Below are positions 48,097 through 57,322 of a stretch of DNA of 64,000 nt, one piece after another. How positions within the stretch are numbered: the first letter of the stretch is position 1; each line of letters begins with the position of its first letter. Under the pieces are notes generated by a model. The model saw only the letters and a list, made by a program, of their open reading frames with translations. It had not been told where the DNA came from and did no database searches. Made by a program: the position numbers and the translations under genes. The DNA is taken from contig JAZQXT010000007.1 in assembly GCA_045633005.1 (NCBI GenBank), positions 1-64,000 on the forward strand. The letters are read 5' to 3'. The stretch comes from CAG-390 sp045633005. Lineage in GTDB: Bacteria > Bacillota > Clostridia > Oscillospirales > CAG-272.

Positions 48097-49457
48097 AAAT
48101 GAGATTTTGGCAAAGGACGTACGTTTTCACCCTCGCTCTCTTTCTCGTATGCCTGAACGTCGGTATTCTCTCGCTTACGGTCTACACCTATCATAAGAAC
48201 GTAGAGGCGACCGAGACTGCCGCAAGCGCGGAGCAATACTATATTGCAAAGAGCTTTGAGCGCGACTATGAGGATATGGAGCAGTCAAGCGCCCACGCCA
48301 GCCCGTCGCTACTGATGCTTTCCTTCGGAACGTACTATAAAAGCAAGGGTCTGTGCCTTGCGTTCAAGGAAGGGAGCGAGGTCGTTTATACAAGCTTTCC
48401 GAGCGACGTTCGGGTGGAGAAGGGAACGCTTGCGCATATCGACCTTTACGCCGACGAGCGACACGTGCTTATTTCATCTGAAATATGCGGCGGCAAATAT
48501 GAAATGATATTTGCAAAGAACGTAGCGTACCTTGATACCGAGCTTCGCGCGCTGATAATTACTTACGCGCTTACGGCGTTCGGCGTGTCATTGATTTTGG
48601 CGGTGTGCTTGTATTTCATTCTGAAAAAGCTCTCCGCGCCGCTTGAGGAGCTTCGCAAGACCACCGCGCTCATCGAGGCGGGGGATTTTTCCGTCACCGC
48701 GAAGGAGCAGGGGGACGACGAGTTTACGCTCCTTGCCAAGAGCTTTAACGCTATGCTTGCCAAGATAAACGAGCAGATGGCGGCGCTTGAGCGCGAGGCG
48801 GAGAAAAAGCAAATGCTTGTTGACAATATGGCGCACGAGCTTCGCACGCCGCTGACGAGCATTCGCGGATACGCCGAATTTATTGAGAGGGCAAACACCA
48901 CCGAGGAACGCAGGCTTATCGCGGCAAAGTATATCGTGTCAGAAGCCGAGCGGCTTGGAAAGATATCAGAAATTCTGCTTGACGGTGCCGTGATACGCGA
49001 AAACGAGATGGAGGCGTCGGACGTAGACCTTGGCGCGGTTCTTTCGGACGTTGCCGAAAAACTGCAAATGAGAGCCGAAAAGGTGGGCGTGGAGATAGTC
49101 TGTGACACCGCGCCCGTGGTAGTGCAGGGCAACGAAACGCTGCTTTCAATGCTTTTTTATAATCTTACGGAAAACGCGATAAAGGCTTGCGCGTCGGGCG
49201 GCAGGGTGCGCCTATCCTGCTCTAACACCCACGCGGTAGTCGAGGACAACGGCAAGGGAATGAGCGAGGAACAGCTATTGCACGTGACCGAGCCGTTTTA
49301 CCGCACCGACAAGGCGCGCTCCCGCGCCGAGGGCGGCGCGGGGCTTGGGCTTGCGCTTTGCAAGCAGATAGTCGGCGCACACGGCGCAAATATGCGCTTT
49401 GAATCAAGGATAAACGAGGGTACGAAGATATTCGTAACTTTTACAACTCGGAAATAA
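48093..49457 (+). CDS. Sensor histidine kinase
   Basis: 454 residues. Transmembrane helix 1 (about 9-30), an extracytoplasmic sensor of ~120 residues, helix 2 (about 152-172), HAMP domain (about 173-228), phosphoacceptor His in MAHELRTPLTSIRGY (about residue 247) and an HATPase domain with N box NLTENAIKAC, G1 VEDNGKGM and G2 GAGLGLALCK. The sensor domain has no obvious family. Cognate partner of the preceding regulator by coupling. Confidence 0.94.
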   Translation: MKMRFWQRTYVFTLALFLVCLNVGILSLTVYTYHKNVEATETAASAEQYYIAKSFERDYEDMEQSSAHASPSLLMLSFGTYYKSKGLCLAFKEGSEVVYTSFPSDVRVEKGTLAHIDLYADERHVLISSEICGGKYEMIFAKNVAYLDTELRALIITYALTAFGVSLILAVCLYFILKKLSAPLEELRKTTALIEAGDFSVTAKEQGDDEFTLLAKSFNAMLAKINEQMAALEREAEKKQMLVDNMAHELRTPLTSIRGYAEFIERANTTEERRLIAAKYIVSEAERLGKISEILLDGAVIRENEMEASDVDLGAVLSDVAEKLQMRAEKVGVEIVCDTAPVVVQGNETLLSMLFYNLTENAIKACASGGRVRLSCSNTHAVVEDNGKGMSEEQLLHVTEPFYRTDKARSRAEGGAGLGLALCKQIVGAHGANMRFESRINEGTKIFVTFTTRK

Positions 49458-49545
49458 GTCGGAGATAAGTTGGCGATATGCGCACGCTACAATGTATCCG
49501 CAGGGATGAAGCACCTGAAAAAAAAACGAAAGGAAGGAACGTATT

Positions 49546-51042
49546 ATGAAAAGAAATATTAAATTTTTTGCGGTAGTAATATCCTTGCTTCTTTTGTCTG
49601 TCGCAATTCTTGCGGTATGTATGTACGCCATTGTCACCGATAACGGAGGAAACGAGCCTTACGATATCAACGCGGAAGATGGCGACCCAAACGCCATATG
49701 GGTCTCTCCGATGGGGCAAGAGGCGATGCGTGAGAAATACGAGCAGTATATCCACAAGGTCGGGAGCACGGCTACGGTATTTACGCAGGAGCAGTACGGA
49801 AAGCTGAAGGCGTTACGCGAAAGCGGAAAGCGCGACCCGTTGACGCACGAGGAGATAATTTTCCTTATCAACGATTCCATCAGTACGTATTTTTCGTATT
49901 ATGAGATAAGGCTTACGAACGCGTACGCCGACGGTATAGGCTGTGCGCCGTATCGGATCAACTCATCCTCGGTCATATACGCCTATCACGGCGATTTTTC
50001 GGAGTATAAGAGCTATTCCGAGGCAAATGCTCGATATAAGAAAATGCTTGAGGATATTTACCACATCATCTATTATAGGATATATATGCACGATGCGGGA
50101 TTTGAAAAAGTGACCGAGGCATTAGGTTGGGATGGTACGGTGCTCGTCTATGACGACAGGAAGTCGTTTAACAAGATGAGCGACGCAGTTCCGCGCTACG
50201 TCATGCAGGCGTTGTCGCTAAACGGCGGCAGAAGCGCGGGGCAAGATAATAAAGACCACCTTGTCAGCGAGTGGAAAAAGATAGTTGAGAACAGAAATAG
50301 CTCGTCCTCGGATAAGGTGACGCTTACCGCGCCTCTGCTTAACGTCTATCACGATTCAAAGGGCACGAGCTTGCGGTATCAGTTGTTTATTACCGATCCG
50401 CAAGAGATGAAAAGCACAAGAATATACCCCACCACCGAGCTTATGAAAAAACAGCCGAAAAGGGAAAGCTGGATGAGCTTTGAGGGTATCGACGATAAGA
50501 TATGGGATCCGTCCTTTACCCTCTATCCCGATGAGCAAAGATTTTCTATGAATTTGGATTCTGAAAATTCGTTCCCCTTCGTCGGAAAATACGTTGAGGA
50601 GGGCGGAGTCCTTACCCTGATTCCCGATAACGTAGAGCTTGGAGCAAGCGAGGAATACCGCTACGTGTTCGTTTACGAGGACGAGGCGTTCGTATATTCA
50701 AGCGAGCGTTCATCGCCGCCCGCGAGCGTTCCCGTCGTCAAGGACGGCTTGAAGTTCCGCCGCGTCAGGGACAATATGTATTCGCCGTATTCGGAGAAGC
50801 GTATAGCCACGATAAGGGATCTTACGATCGAGGAGGAAATACCTACCGAGCAAGCGCGGGAGATCTTCTTTACGGATGATGAGTACGCGTACATTTTCCC
50901 GTCCCAAAAGAGCGAATACGTTATCGTTACCTTCGCCGACGGCACCAAGATGACCGTGCGCGAAGCGCTTGGAAAGGGATATATCACCATACGCGCGCTT
51001 GACGTGTTCTCGATAAAATATACTTCCAAGGAAATTACTTGA
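49546..51042 (+). CDS. Exported protein of unknown function
   Basis: 498 residues with a basic N terminus and one long hydrophobic segment (about 7-29), a signal peptide or anchor. The rest is soluble, rich in Tyr and charged residues. A region near 345-390 (FPFVGKYVEEGGVLTLIPDN) resembles small beta-barrel repeats in Clostridia M56-associated proteins, and the C terminus has VTFADGTKMTVREALGKG. No catalytic motif recognised. It follows the kinase gene after 88 bases, with AAAGGAAGG as site, and is likely regulated by or linked to the two-component system. Confidence 0.7.
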   Translation: MKRNIKFFAVVISLLLLSVAILAVCMYAIVTDNGGNEPYDINAEDGDPNAIWVSPMGQEAMREKYEQYIHKVGSTATVFTQEQYGKLKALRESGKRDPLTHEEIIFLINDSISTYFSYYEIRLTNAYADGIGCAPYRINSSSVIYAYHGDFSEYKSYSEANARYKKMLEDIYHIIYYRIYMHDAGFEKVTEALGWDGTVLVYDDRKSFNKMSDAVPRYVMQALSLNGGRSAGQDNKDHLVSEWKKIVENRNSSSSDKVTLTAPLLNVYHDSKGTSLRYQLFITDPQEMKSTRIYPTTELMKKQPKRESWMSFEGIDDKIWDPSFTLYPDEQRFSMNLDSENSFPFVGKYVEEGGVLTLIPDNVELGASEEYRYVFVYEDEAFVYSSERSSPPASVPVVKDGLKFRRVRDNMYSPYSEKRIATIRDLTIEEEIPTEQAREIFFTDDEYAYIFPSQKSEYVIVTFADGTKMTVREALGKGYITIRALDVFSIKYTSKEIT

Positions 51043-51071
51043 TCGCGCACACCTTGAAAGGAGAAAGCCTT

Positions 51072-51458
51072 ATGAAGCAATTGTTTTTATTCATCGTTGC
51101 GCTCTCTTGCGCGGTGAGCCTTATCGGCTGTGCGGGCGAGGATATAACGGGAAGCGTGAGATTTTACTCCGCACCGACGCGCGAGCGCACCGAGCCCGCC
51201 GAGTCTGTTACGGTAGAGCTTAGCAAGGAACAGGCTAAAGCCGTCAGAAGGATTATTGAAGGTATAGACGAATGGACGGACGACTGTCTCGTTACCCGTT
51301 TGGGATTTCGTTTTGACTGTGAGGTAAAGCTTTCGGACAGCGAGCATATCTACTATATCGGCTACGAACAGCACGTTATTTACTACGACCATTATTTTTC
51401 GGGGATATCCGACGAGGATATAGAGTTTATAAAGGGTATCGGCAGCGCTGTCGGGTGA
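51072..51458 (+). CDS. Small lipoprotein, unknown function
   Basis: 128 residues from ATG 51072 behind GAAAGGAG; a longer frame from 51039 overlaps the previous gene and has no site. Lipobox LIGC (Cys20). The mature part contains an LSKEQAKAVRRIIEG helix and a segment VKLSDSEHIYYIGYEQHVIYY that looks like the stress-type beta domain found in other Clostridia lipoproteins. 29 bases after the previous gene, so the same operon. Confidence 0.75.
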   Translation: MKQLFLFIVALSCAVSLIGCAGEDITGSVRFYSAPTRERTEPAESVTVELSKEQAKAVRRIIEGIDEWTDDCLVTRLGFRFDCEVKLSDSEHIYYIGYEQHVIYYDHYFSGISDEDIEFIKGIGSAVG

Positions 51459-51511
51459 CGGGCTGAAATAAAAATCACACAAGAGGTGCTTTCATATCAA
51501 CTGATAGTTTA

Positions 51512-51540
51512 TTGATTTTCGTAAGATAATGTGATAAAAT
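51512..51540 (+). promoter_or_regulatory. Promoter of the 478-residue lipoprotein gene
   Basis: TTGATT (51512-51517), 17-bp spacer, TAAAAT (51535-51540) with TGTGA before the -10. Nearly the same -35/-10 arrangement as the promoter at 63824-63852. Confidence 0.75.
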
Positions 51541-51573
51541 GAGATGCAAGGATTTTTCGAAAGGAGAATGACA

Positions 51574-53010
51574 ATGACAAAATTCAAAAAGATTACTTCC
51601 TTGATTTTGGCGCTTATGCTGATCGCTTGCGTTTTCTGCGCTTGCGGCGATGCTCAAGGAGAGAATGAGGTGACCACGCCTGCGCCGATAGAGCCGATAG
51701 CGCCGAAGACTGCCGACGAGCTGTGGCAGCTTTCGATGGACAAAATGAACTCCCTTAAAAACTATACGCTTACCACAAGCGGAAAAATGCAATTCAATAT
51801 GGAGGTGCCGTCACAGGTACCCGGTTTTCTGACGTCAAAAACCTCCATAGTATCTACCTTCGCCGGTACGGCGGCTTATTCCTACTACGACGGCGAGCTT
51901 CGCCATTTGGAGGAGTCCTCGTCAACACTCACCGTCAACGGCAAGAATGAGCAGTCCTCATGCGATATCACGGGCTACCTTGACGGCAAGATGTTTGCCT
52001 GCTACGAAACGAACGGTATTAAAAACCGCTTTTATTCGAATATAAGCCAAGCGGATTACGAGGCGTTTATGTTGGAAAATAACGACGAGGGAATTGAGGA
52101 CACTATGAACTCCGCCGATTTCGGCGAAAAGAGCTTTTCGCAAAACGCCGACAAGAGCTGGGACATAACTATGTCGAAGCCCTCGGGCGAAACTCTTGAT
52201 TTTCTGAAGGAAATGACCGCCGCTCTTTCAGGTCTTGTCAGCGTAAGTGACGCGACGTTCGCCGCTACGATACGCGCGGACTTCACCGTTTCCGCGATGA
52301 GGGTGGATTTCGTGCTCAAGAACGAGCAGGAGAGCGCAACTTCCTCTATGGTGATCGAGGCAAAGGTTGAAAACGTCGGCACTACCGTTGTAAAGACTAC
52401 CGATATTTCCCGTTATACCGAGGTGGACGACCTGCGCGTGCTGACGTGGGCGGACGATGCCTTAAAGGACAGACTTGACGCCGATGCGGGCAAGTTTGAG
52501 CTTACACTTTCGCAAAAGATACTCGTCGGCGCAGAGGAGTATAAGTCAAGCGAGAGCGATTCGGGCATTTTCTCGTCCGAGGGCGGATATAATTACAAGA
52601 TCACCTCGGAAAACGACGGCGGAAAATTCGAGATGAGCTATAAAAACGGCAAGCAAACGGTAACCAATCTCGATACGAAGCAAAGTCAAACGAGCGACGT
52701 TGATGAATTGTCGGCAAGGGCGTTTATCAAGGGACTTCTTGATTGCGGAGAATTTTCCATTGACAACGTTACGGAGATAAAAATACTCTCCGACGGCAAA
52801 TATCAGTTCTTCACCACAAGACCCGATATGAGCTTTGCCGAGCAGATCACGCAGACCGTAGACTCCGGAAGTCTTATGGGTAGTGCGATGTATACCTTTA
52901 CCGTTGCGGACGGCAAGCTTACCGAGTACGAATGCAAGCTTAACGCCAAGTGGCGCACCAAGGGAACGGATTGCTCCGTTACTATCGACGGCAAGTGCGT
53001 TTATAATTAA
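51574..53010 (+). CDS. Lipoprotein, unknown function (LolA/LppX-like layout)
   Basis: 478 residues from ATG 51574, seven bases after AGGAG; starts at 51544 and 51568 are in frame but poorly spaced. The signal peptide ends at LIAC (Cys19) or FCAC (Cys24). The mature protein alternates amphipathic strands and helices, with two similar halves (DELWQLSMDKMNSLKNYTLT-type start near residue 45, and DAGKFELTLSQKI near 300), as in DUF6612/LolA-like lipoproteins that bind hydrophobic ligands. The function is not known. A MITE-like element starts right after the stop codon. Confidence 0.7.
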   Translation: MTKFKKITSLILALMLIACVFCACGDAQGENEVTTPAPIEPIAPKTADELWQLSMDKMNSLKNYTLTTSGKMQFNMEVPSQVPGFLTSKTSIVSTFAGTAAYSYYDGELRHLEESSSTLTVNGKNEQSSCDITGYLDGKMFACYETNGIKNRFYSNISQADYEAFMLENNDEGIEDTMNSADFGEKSFSQNADKSWDITMSKPSGETLDFLKEMTAALSGLVSVSDATFAATIRADFTVSAMRVDFVLKNEQESATSSMVIEAKVENVGTTVVKTTDISRYTEVDDLRVLTWADDALKDRLDADAGKFELTLSQKILVGAEEYKSSESDSGIFSSEGGYNYKITSENDGGKFEMSYKNGKQTVTNLDTKQSQTSDVDELSARAFIKGLLDCGEFSIDNVTEIKILSDGKYQFFTTRPDMSFAEQITQTVDSGSLMGSAMYTFTVADGKLTEYECKLNAKWRTKGTDCSVTIDGKCVYN

Positions 53011-53014
53011 AAAA

Positions 53015-53244
53015 GTATGGGGCTGCCTCATTTAGCGCAGAACAAAAACACAAAAAAGTAAAGAAAAAAAGACCGTTTTTTTCGTCCAAAAGGATTGAAG
53101 AAAGCGGTCTTTTTAGGTAGAAATCCTTGCGGATTTCGATTTTTTATATGTGTTTTTTAGCCGCGCTTTTGCCCTCTGGCGTACCCCCGTACGCCGACGA
53201 CGGCAAAATCACGGCTTCTGCATCTAACTGAGACAGTCCCATAC
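53015..53244. mobile_element. MITE-like element, copy 2
   Basis: Direct repeat of the element at 47095-47314. The terminal inverted repeats are longer here: GTATGGGGCTGCCTCA at the left and, inverted, GTATGGGACTGTCTCA at the right, with AAAAA/TTTTT just outside. The internal hairpins are preserved; differences are single-base changes and small A/T-run indels. Both copies lie immediately after a stop codon, where their stems could also serve as terminators. Confidence 0.7.
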
Positions 53245-53273
53245 TTTTTACGGATAAATACCGCGGTTTTTTA

Positions 53274-53783
53274 TTATTCAAAAATCTTCACGTTATGGTT
53301 AAGATAAACGGCGAAGCGGATGGTATATCCGCCCGTTTCGAGCGGCTCGGAAACGCTTTCAAGCGACCAGCCCTCGCGGCGTGAGAAATCGGGGATAAAG
53401 GTGTCAGCACCCTCGGTCTCCGCATCGATAAGCGTCACGTACGCGCGCGTGCAGTAGTCGGGCAGGGCATTGTAAAGACTTCCGCCGCCTATGAGCATAA
53501 CATCGTCGGCGGGATATTTTGCGATTTCCGCAAAAAGCTCGGCAAAGCTACGCACGATAACTACGCCGTCGGGCGTAAACGCGGGGTCGTCGGAGATAAC
53601 TATGTTAGTGCGCTTGGGAAGCGGCTTGCCTCCGGGGAAGGATTCAAGCGTTTTCTGTCCCATTACGACGGTCTTTCCGAGCGTCTTTGCGCGGAAATAT
53701 TTCATATCCTCGGGCAGACTGTAAAGCAGGTCGCCCTTTTTGCCGATAGCACAATTTCTGTCGGCGGCTACTATGAGATCCAT
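53274..53783 (-). CDS. folA: Dihydrofolate reductase
   Basis: 169 residues. Reduces dihydrofolate to tetrahydrofolate with NADPH. Motifs: IVAADRNCAIGKKGDLLYSLPEDMKYF at the N terminus (AIGKKGDLLYSLPEDM: active-site acid Asp26), VVMGQKTLESF (about 40-50), and IGGGSLYNALP (about 98). Third gene of the Dabb-thyA-folA operon, 16 bases after thyA, which makes the dihydrofolate it recycles. Confidence 0.95.
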   Translation of the reverse strand: MDLIVAADRNCAIGKKGDLLYSLPEDMKYFRAKTLGKTVVMGQKTLESFPGGKPLPKRTNIVISDDPAFTPDGVVIVRSFAELFAEIAKYPADDVMLIGGGSLYNALPDYCTRAYVTLIDAETEGADTFIPDFSRREGWSLESVSEPLETGGYTIRFAVYLNHNVKIFE

Positions 53784-53799
53784 ATTTTTTCCTTTCCGC

Positions 53800-54630
53800 T
53801 TATATAGCTACGGGGATCTTAAATCCGATGGGGTTAGCCTCGTAATTTTCAAACACCACGTCCTCGACCTTGAAGTCGTAGAAGTCCTTAACGTCGGGGT
53901 TCAGGTGGAACTTGGGCGCGTCAAACTGCGGGCGCTCGATCATTTCCTTGACGAGCGGAATGTGTCTGTCGTAGATGTGCGCGTCGGCAATAACGTGAAC
54001 CAGCTCACCGGGGAGCAGTCCCGACACCTGCGCAAACATCGACAGAAGCACCGCGTACTGCACTACGTTCCAGTTGTTTGCCACGAGCATATCCTGCGAG
54101 CGCTGATTGAGGATTCCGTTGAGGTATTTTCCCGTAACGTTGAACGTCATCGAGTACGCGCAGGGGTAGAGATTCATTCCGTTAAGGTCGGCATGATTGT
54201 ATATGTTGGTCATAATACGGCGCGAGGCGGGGTTGTTTTTAAGGTCGTAAAGCACGCGGTCGACCTGATCGAACTCTCCCTCGGGGTACTTGTGCTTGAT
54301 TCCGAGCTGGTAGCCGTACGCCTTACCGATGGTGCCGTCCTCGCCTGCCCACGAATCCCAGATGTGGCTTCCGAGCTCGGATATGCGGTTGGACTTCTTC
54401 TGCCATATCCAAAGTATCTCGTCAACGCAGTTCTTAACGCCCGTTTTGCGAAGCGTCATAATGGGAAATTCCTCTCGCAGATCGTATCTGTTGACAAGGC
54501 AGAATTTCTTTACGGTGTGCGCGGGCGTGCCGTCCTCCCAACGGGGGCGCACCTCAAGCTCGTCGTCGTAAAAGCCGTTTTCAAGAATATCACGGCAGTT
54601 TTCGATATATATCTTATCGGCAATGCTCAT
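53800..54630 (-). CDS. thyA: Thymidylate synthase
   Basis: 276 residues, a classical folate-dependent ThyA. Catalytic Cys157 in YPCAYSM; RRIMTNIYN (phosphate-binding arginines), QRSQDMLVANNWN and the DAHIYDRHI motif (about residue 215). It has slightly longer N-terminal spacing than the E. coli enzyme. AGGAG-type site upstream. Fed by the dCMP deaminase encoded near 32.5 kb. Confidence 0.95.
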   Translation of the reverse strand: MSIADKIYIENCRDILENGFYDDELEVRPRWEDGTPAHTVKKFCLVNRYDLREEFPIMTLRKTGVKNCVDEILWIWQKKSNRISELGSHIWDSWAGEDGTIGKAYGYQLGIKHKYPEGEFDQVDRVLYDLKNNPASRRIMTNIYNHADLNGMNLYPCAYSMTFNVTGKYLNGILNQRSQDMLVANNWNVVQYAVLLSMFAQVSGLLPGELVHVIADAHIYDRHIPLVKEMIERPQFDAPKFHLNPDVKDFYDFKVEDVVFENYEANPIGFKIPVAI

Positions 54631-54645
54631 TTTTATCTCCTTAAA

Positions 54646-54942
54646 TCAAAACTCAAAGTCAACTACCGCGCGGGCGGTGCGGATGGTCTTTACAAACTGC
54701 GAGATAGCAACGTGGTCGGGGTGTATCTTGTACGCGGCAAGAGCCTCCATCGAGTCGAACTCGGTAAGCAGTACCATATCGTAGGACATATCCGTGTGGG
54801 AAACGTCCTTGCCTATCTCCATTTTGCGAAGTCCGTCTATCTTCCCGCTTTTGTAAAGCGCCATAAGACGCTCGGCAACGGTGTTCATATTTTCCTCTTT
54901 GTTTTCTTCCTTGAAGCGCCACATAACGGTATGACTTATCAT
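54646..54942 (-). CDS. Dabb-domain (stress-responsive alpha/beta barrel) protein
   Basis: 98 residues, a single ferredoxin-like Dabb domain: starts ISHTVMWRFKEE, has the conserved YDMVLLTEFDSMEALAAY region with the sequence HPDHVAISQFV near residue 75. Dimeric Dabb proteins have diverse or unknown functions. It is first in the operon with thyA and folA. Confidence 0.88.
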   Translation of the reverse strand: MISHTVMWRFKEENKEENMNTVAERLMALYKSGKIDGLRKMEIGKDVSHTDMSYDMVLLTEFDSMEALAAYKIHPDHVAISQFVKTIRTARAVVDFEF

Positions 54943-54979
54943 TTTGTACCTCTCAAAAATAAATAATATATCAGTATTA

Positions 54980-55008
54980 ATATTAACATAACTTAATCAT
55001 TCTGTCAA
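54980..55008 (-). promoter_or_regulatory. Dabb-thyA-folA promoter
   Basis: On the minus strand TTGACA (55003-55008), 17-bp spacer, TAATAT (54980-54985), 38 bases upstream of the start. Divergent from the aminotransferase promoter with only seven bases between the -35 boxes. Confidence 0.8.
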
Positions 55009-55015
55009 GAAAAAC

Positions 55016-55044
55016 TTGACAAGGGCGTAAAAAAGGTGTATTAT
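55016..55044 (+). promoter_or_regulatory. Promoter of the aminotransferase-trpS-rimO-pgsA run
   Basis: TTGACA (55016-55021), 17-bp spacer, TATTAT (55039-55044), 43 bases upstream of the ATG. Confidence 0.8.
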
Positions 55045-55086
55045 TATCGTGTATAACTATGTTTTGCAATTTGAAAGGGAATTATA

Positions 55087-56301
55087 ATGGAATATAATTT
55101 TTCCGATAAGCTCGCGGCGCTCAAGCCGTCGGCAATAAGAGAGATATTCAAGTCGCTTACCAACCCCGAAATAATCGCCTTCGCCGCGGGCAATCCCGCC
55201 GCAGAGTCCTTTCCCGTAAAGGAGATGGCGGAGATCTCGGCACAGATATACGCGGACTCTCCCGTTACCGCTCTGCAATACAGCCAGACCGAGGGCTATC
55301 CCCCTCTGCGCCAAGCTGTAAGCGCACGCCTGCTTGAAAAATTCGGCATCGGTCGCTCCACCGAGCGCGGCGACGCGTACACGGACACCACCATTATCGT
55401 CAGCGGCGGAAATCAGGGACTTGAGCTTGCCTGCAAGGCGTTTTGTAACGAGGGCGATGCCGTTATCTGCGAGGACCCGTCCTTTATCGGCGCACTCAAC
55501 GCCTTCCGCTCAAACGGCGCGCGCACGCTGGGCGTTCCGCTTTGCGAGGACGGTATCGACACCGACGCGCTTGAGGAGCTTCTTAAGACCGAAAAGAGAG
55601 CAAAACTGCTTTATCTGATACCCACCTTCCATAACCCGATGGGCATCACCACGAGCCTTGAAAAGCGCAAGAAGATATACGAGCTTGCCAAGAAATACGA
55701 GATAATGATACTTGAGGATAACCCCTACGGTGAGCTTCGCTTCGCGGGCGAGGAGATACCCACCATCAAAAGCCTTGATACCGAGGGACTCGTAATATAC
55801 TGCTCGTCCTTTTCGAAGGTGCTGTCCGCAGGTATGCGTATAGGCTACCTCTGCGCGCCCGAGGCTGTAATGAGCAAGATAATCGTTGCAAAGCAGGTCG
55901 AGGACGTTCACACGAACATATTCTTCCAGATGCTCTGCTACCGCTATATGACCGAAAGAGACCTTGACGGACATATCGAAAATATCCGCGCTATCTACCG
56001 CCGCAAATGCGCCCTTATGATGAAGGGGCTTGAGGAAAATCTCCCCGCCGAGCTTAAGTTCACGCGCCCTGAGGGCGGTCTGTTCGTGTGGTGCGTTCTC
56101 CCCGAAAAGATAGATATGAACGAGTTCGTAAAGCGTGCGCTGGAGCATAAGGTCGCAGTAGTGCCGGGAACGGCGTTCTGCCCCGATGCCGACGGCAAGT
56201 CCAACGCCGTAAGATTTAACTATTCCACCCCCAGCGACGAGCAGATCGAGAGAGGATGCGTAATTCTCGGCGAGGTCGCCCGCGAAATGCTTGCAGAATA
56301 A
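55087..56301 (+). CDS. PLP-dependent aminotransferase (class I/II, LysN/AraT-like)
   Basis: 404 residues, fold type I. The start FAAGNPAAESFP (usual FxxGxPxxxxFP), LQYSQTEGYPPLR (about 78-90), SGGNQGLELACKAF, PTFHNPMGITTS (Asn for the PLP phosphate region) and Schiff-base lysine in SSFSKVLSAGMRIGY (about residue 241) are all present. The helix-turn-helix domain of MocR regulators is absent, so this is the free enzyme. Family members use 2-oxoglutarate with lysine, aromatic or branched amino acids; the substrate cannot be chosen by eye. Confidence 0.9.
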   Translation: MEYNFSDKLAALKPSAIREIFKSLTNPEIIAFAAGNPAAESFPVKEMAEISAQIYADSPVTALQYSQTEGYPPLRQAVSARLLEKFGIGRSTERGDAYTDTTIIVSGGNQGLELACKAFCNEGDAVICEDPSFIGALNAFRSNGARTLGVPLCEDGIDTDALEELLKTEKRAKLLYLIPTFHNPMGITTSLEKRKKIYELAKKYEIMILEDNPYGELRFAGEEIPTIKSLDTEGLVIYCSSFSKVLSAGMRIGYLCAPEAVMSKIIVAKQVEDVHTNIFFQMLCYRYMTERDLDGHIENIRAIYRRKCALMMKGLEENLPAELKFTRPEGGLFVWCVLPEKIDMNEFVKRALEHKVAVVPGTAFCPDADGKSNAVRFNYSTPSDEQIERGCVILGEVAREMLAE

Positions 56302-56314
56302 GAGAGGACCTACA

Positions 56315-57313
56315 ATGATAGACGAAAGACCCGTATCGTTTTCGGGAGTTCAGCCCTCGGGTAACCTTACCATCGGTAACTACCTCGGCGCGATAAAGAA
56401 TTTCCCCGAATTTTCCGAAAAATACAAATGCTTTTACTGCGTGGTGGATCAGCACGCCATAACCGTGCGCCAAGTACCCGCCGAGCTGCGCCGCCGCACC
56501 TACGAAACGCTTGCGCTCTATATCGCGTGCGGACTCGACCCCGAAAAGAACACGCTGTACGTTCAGTCGCACGTTCCCGCTCACACCGAGCTCGCGTGGA
56601 TGCTCAACTGCTTTACCATGTTCGGCGAGCTGTCGAGAATGACGCAGTTCAAGGACAAGAGCGCGCGTCACGCGGACAACGTAAACGCAGGACTTTTCAC
56701 CTACCCCGTGCTTATGGCGGCGGATATTCTGCTTTACCAGACTAACGTAGTGCCGATTGGAAGCGACCAAAAGCAGCACGTTGAGCTTACCCGTAATATT
56801 GCGGAGCGCTTCAATCAGATATACCCCGACACCTTTACCGTCCCCAACCCCATCATACCAAAATCGGGCGCAAGGATAATGTCCCTTGCCGAGCCGACGA
56901 AGAAGATGAGCAAGTCGGACGAGAACGAGAACGCCGTCGTGCGTATTCTCGACGATAAGGATGCGATAATCCGTAAATTCAAGCGCGCCGTTACCGATTC
57001 AGGCAGTGAGATCCGCGTCGCTGACGATAAGCCGGGCGTTACGAATCTCATCACCATCTATTCCTGCTTCACGGGAAAGAGCGTTGAGGAGATCGAACGC
57101 GAATTTGACGGCGTAGGCTATGGAGACTTCAAGATCGCCGTTGGTCAGGCGTGCGCCGAAAGGCTTGCGCCCGTGCAGGAGGAATACCGCCGCCTGCTCG
57201 CTGACAAGGCGTATCTTGAATCCGTTATGAAAAACGGCGCGGACGAGGCGGCGTACTACGCCCGCAAGACACTTTCCAAGGTTCGCCGCAAGCTCGGATT
57301 TGTTAATTTATAA
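56315..57313 (+). CDS. trpS: Tryptophanyl-tRNA synthetase
   Basis: 332 residues from ATG 56315 (GAGAGGA six bases upstream; a frame from 56291 lies inside the previous gene). Class I: HIGH-like GNLTIGNYLG (about 16-25) and KMSKS (residues ~196-200 in KKMSKSDEN). Also LMAADILLYQTNVVPIG, the tryptophan/ATP site. No T-box leader: it starts 13 bases after the upstream gene and depends on that gene's promoter. Confidence 0.96.
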   Translation: MIDERPVSFSGVQPSGNLTIGNYLGAIKNFPEFSEKYKCFYCVVDQHAITVRQVPAELRRRTYETLALYIACGLDPEKNTLYVQSHVPAHTELAWMLNCFTMFGELSRMTQFKDKSARHADNVNAGLFTYPVLMAADILLYQTNVVPIGSDQKQHVELTRNIAERFNQIYPDTFTVPNPIIPKSGARIMSLAEPTKKMSKSDENENAVVRILDDKDAIIRKFKRAVTDSGSEIRVADDKPGVTNLITIYSCFTGKSVEEIEREFDGVGYGDFKIAVGQACAERLAPVQEEYRRLLADKAYLESVMKNGADEAAYYARKTLSKVRRKLGFVNL

Positions 57314-57322
57314 GGAAGAAAA

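Noticed and set aside
56302..56314. T-box or trp leader for trpS
   Set aside because: The gap to the upstream gene is only 13 bases, too short for any leader; trpS is read from the upstream promoter.
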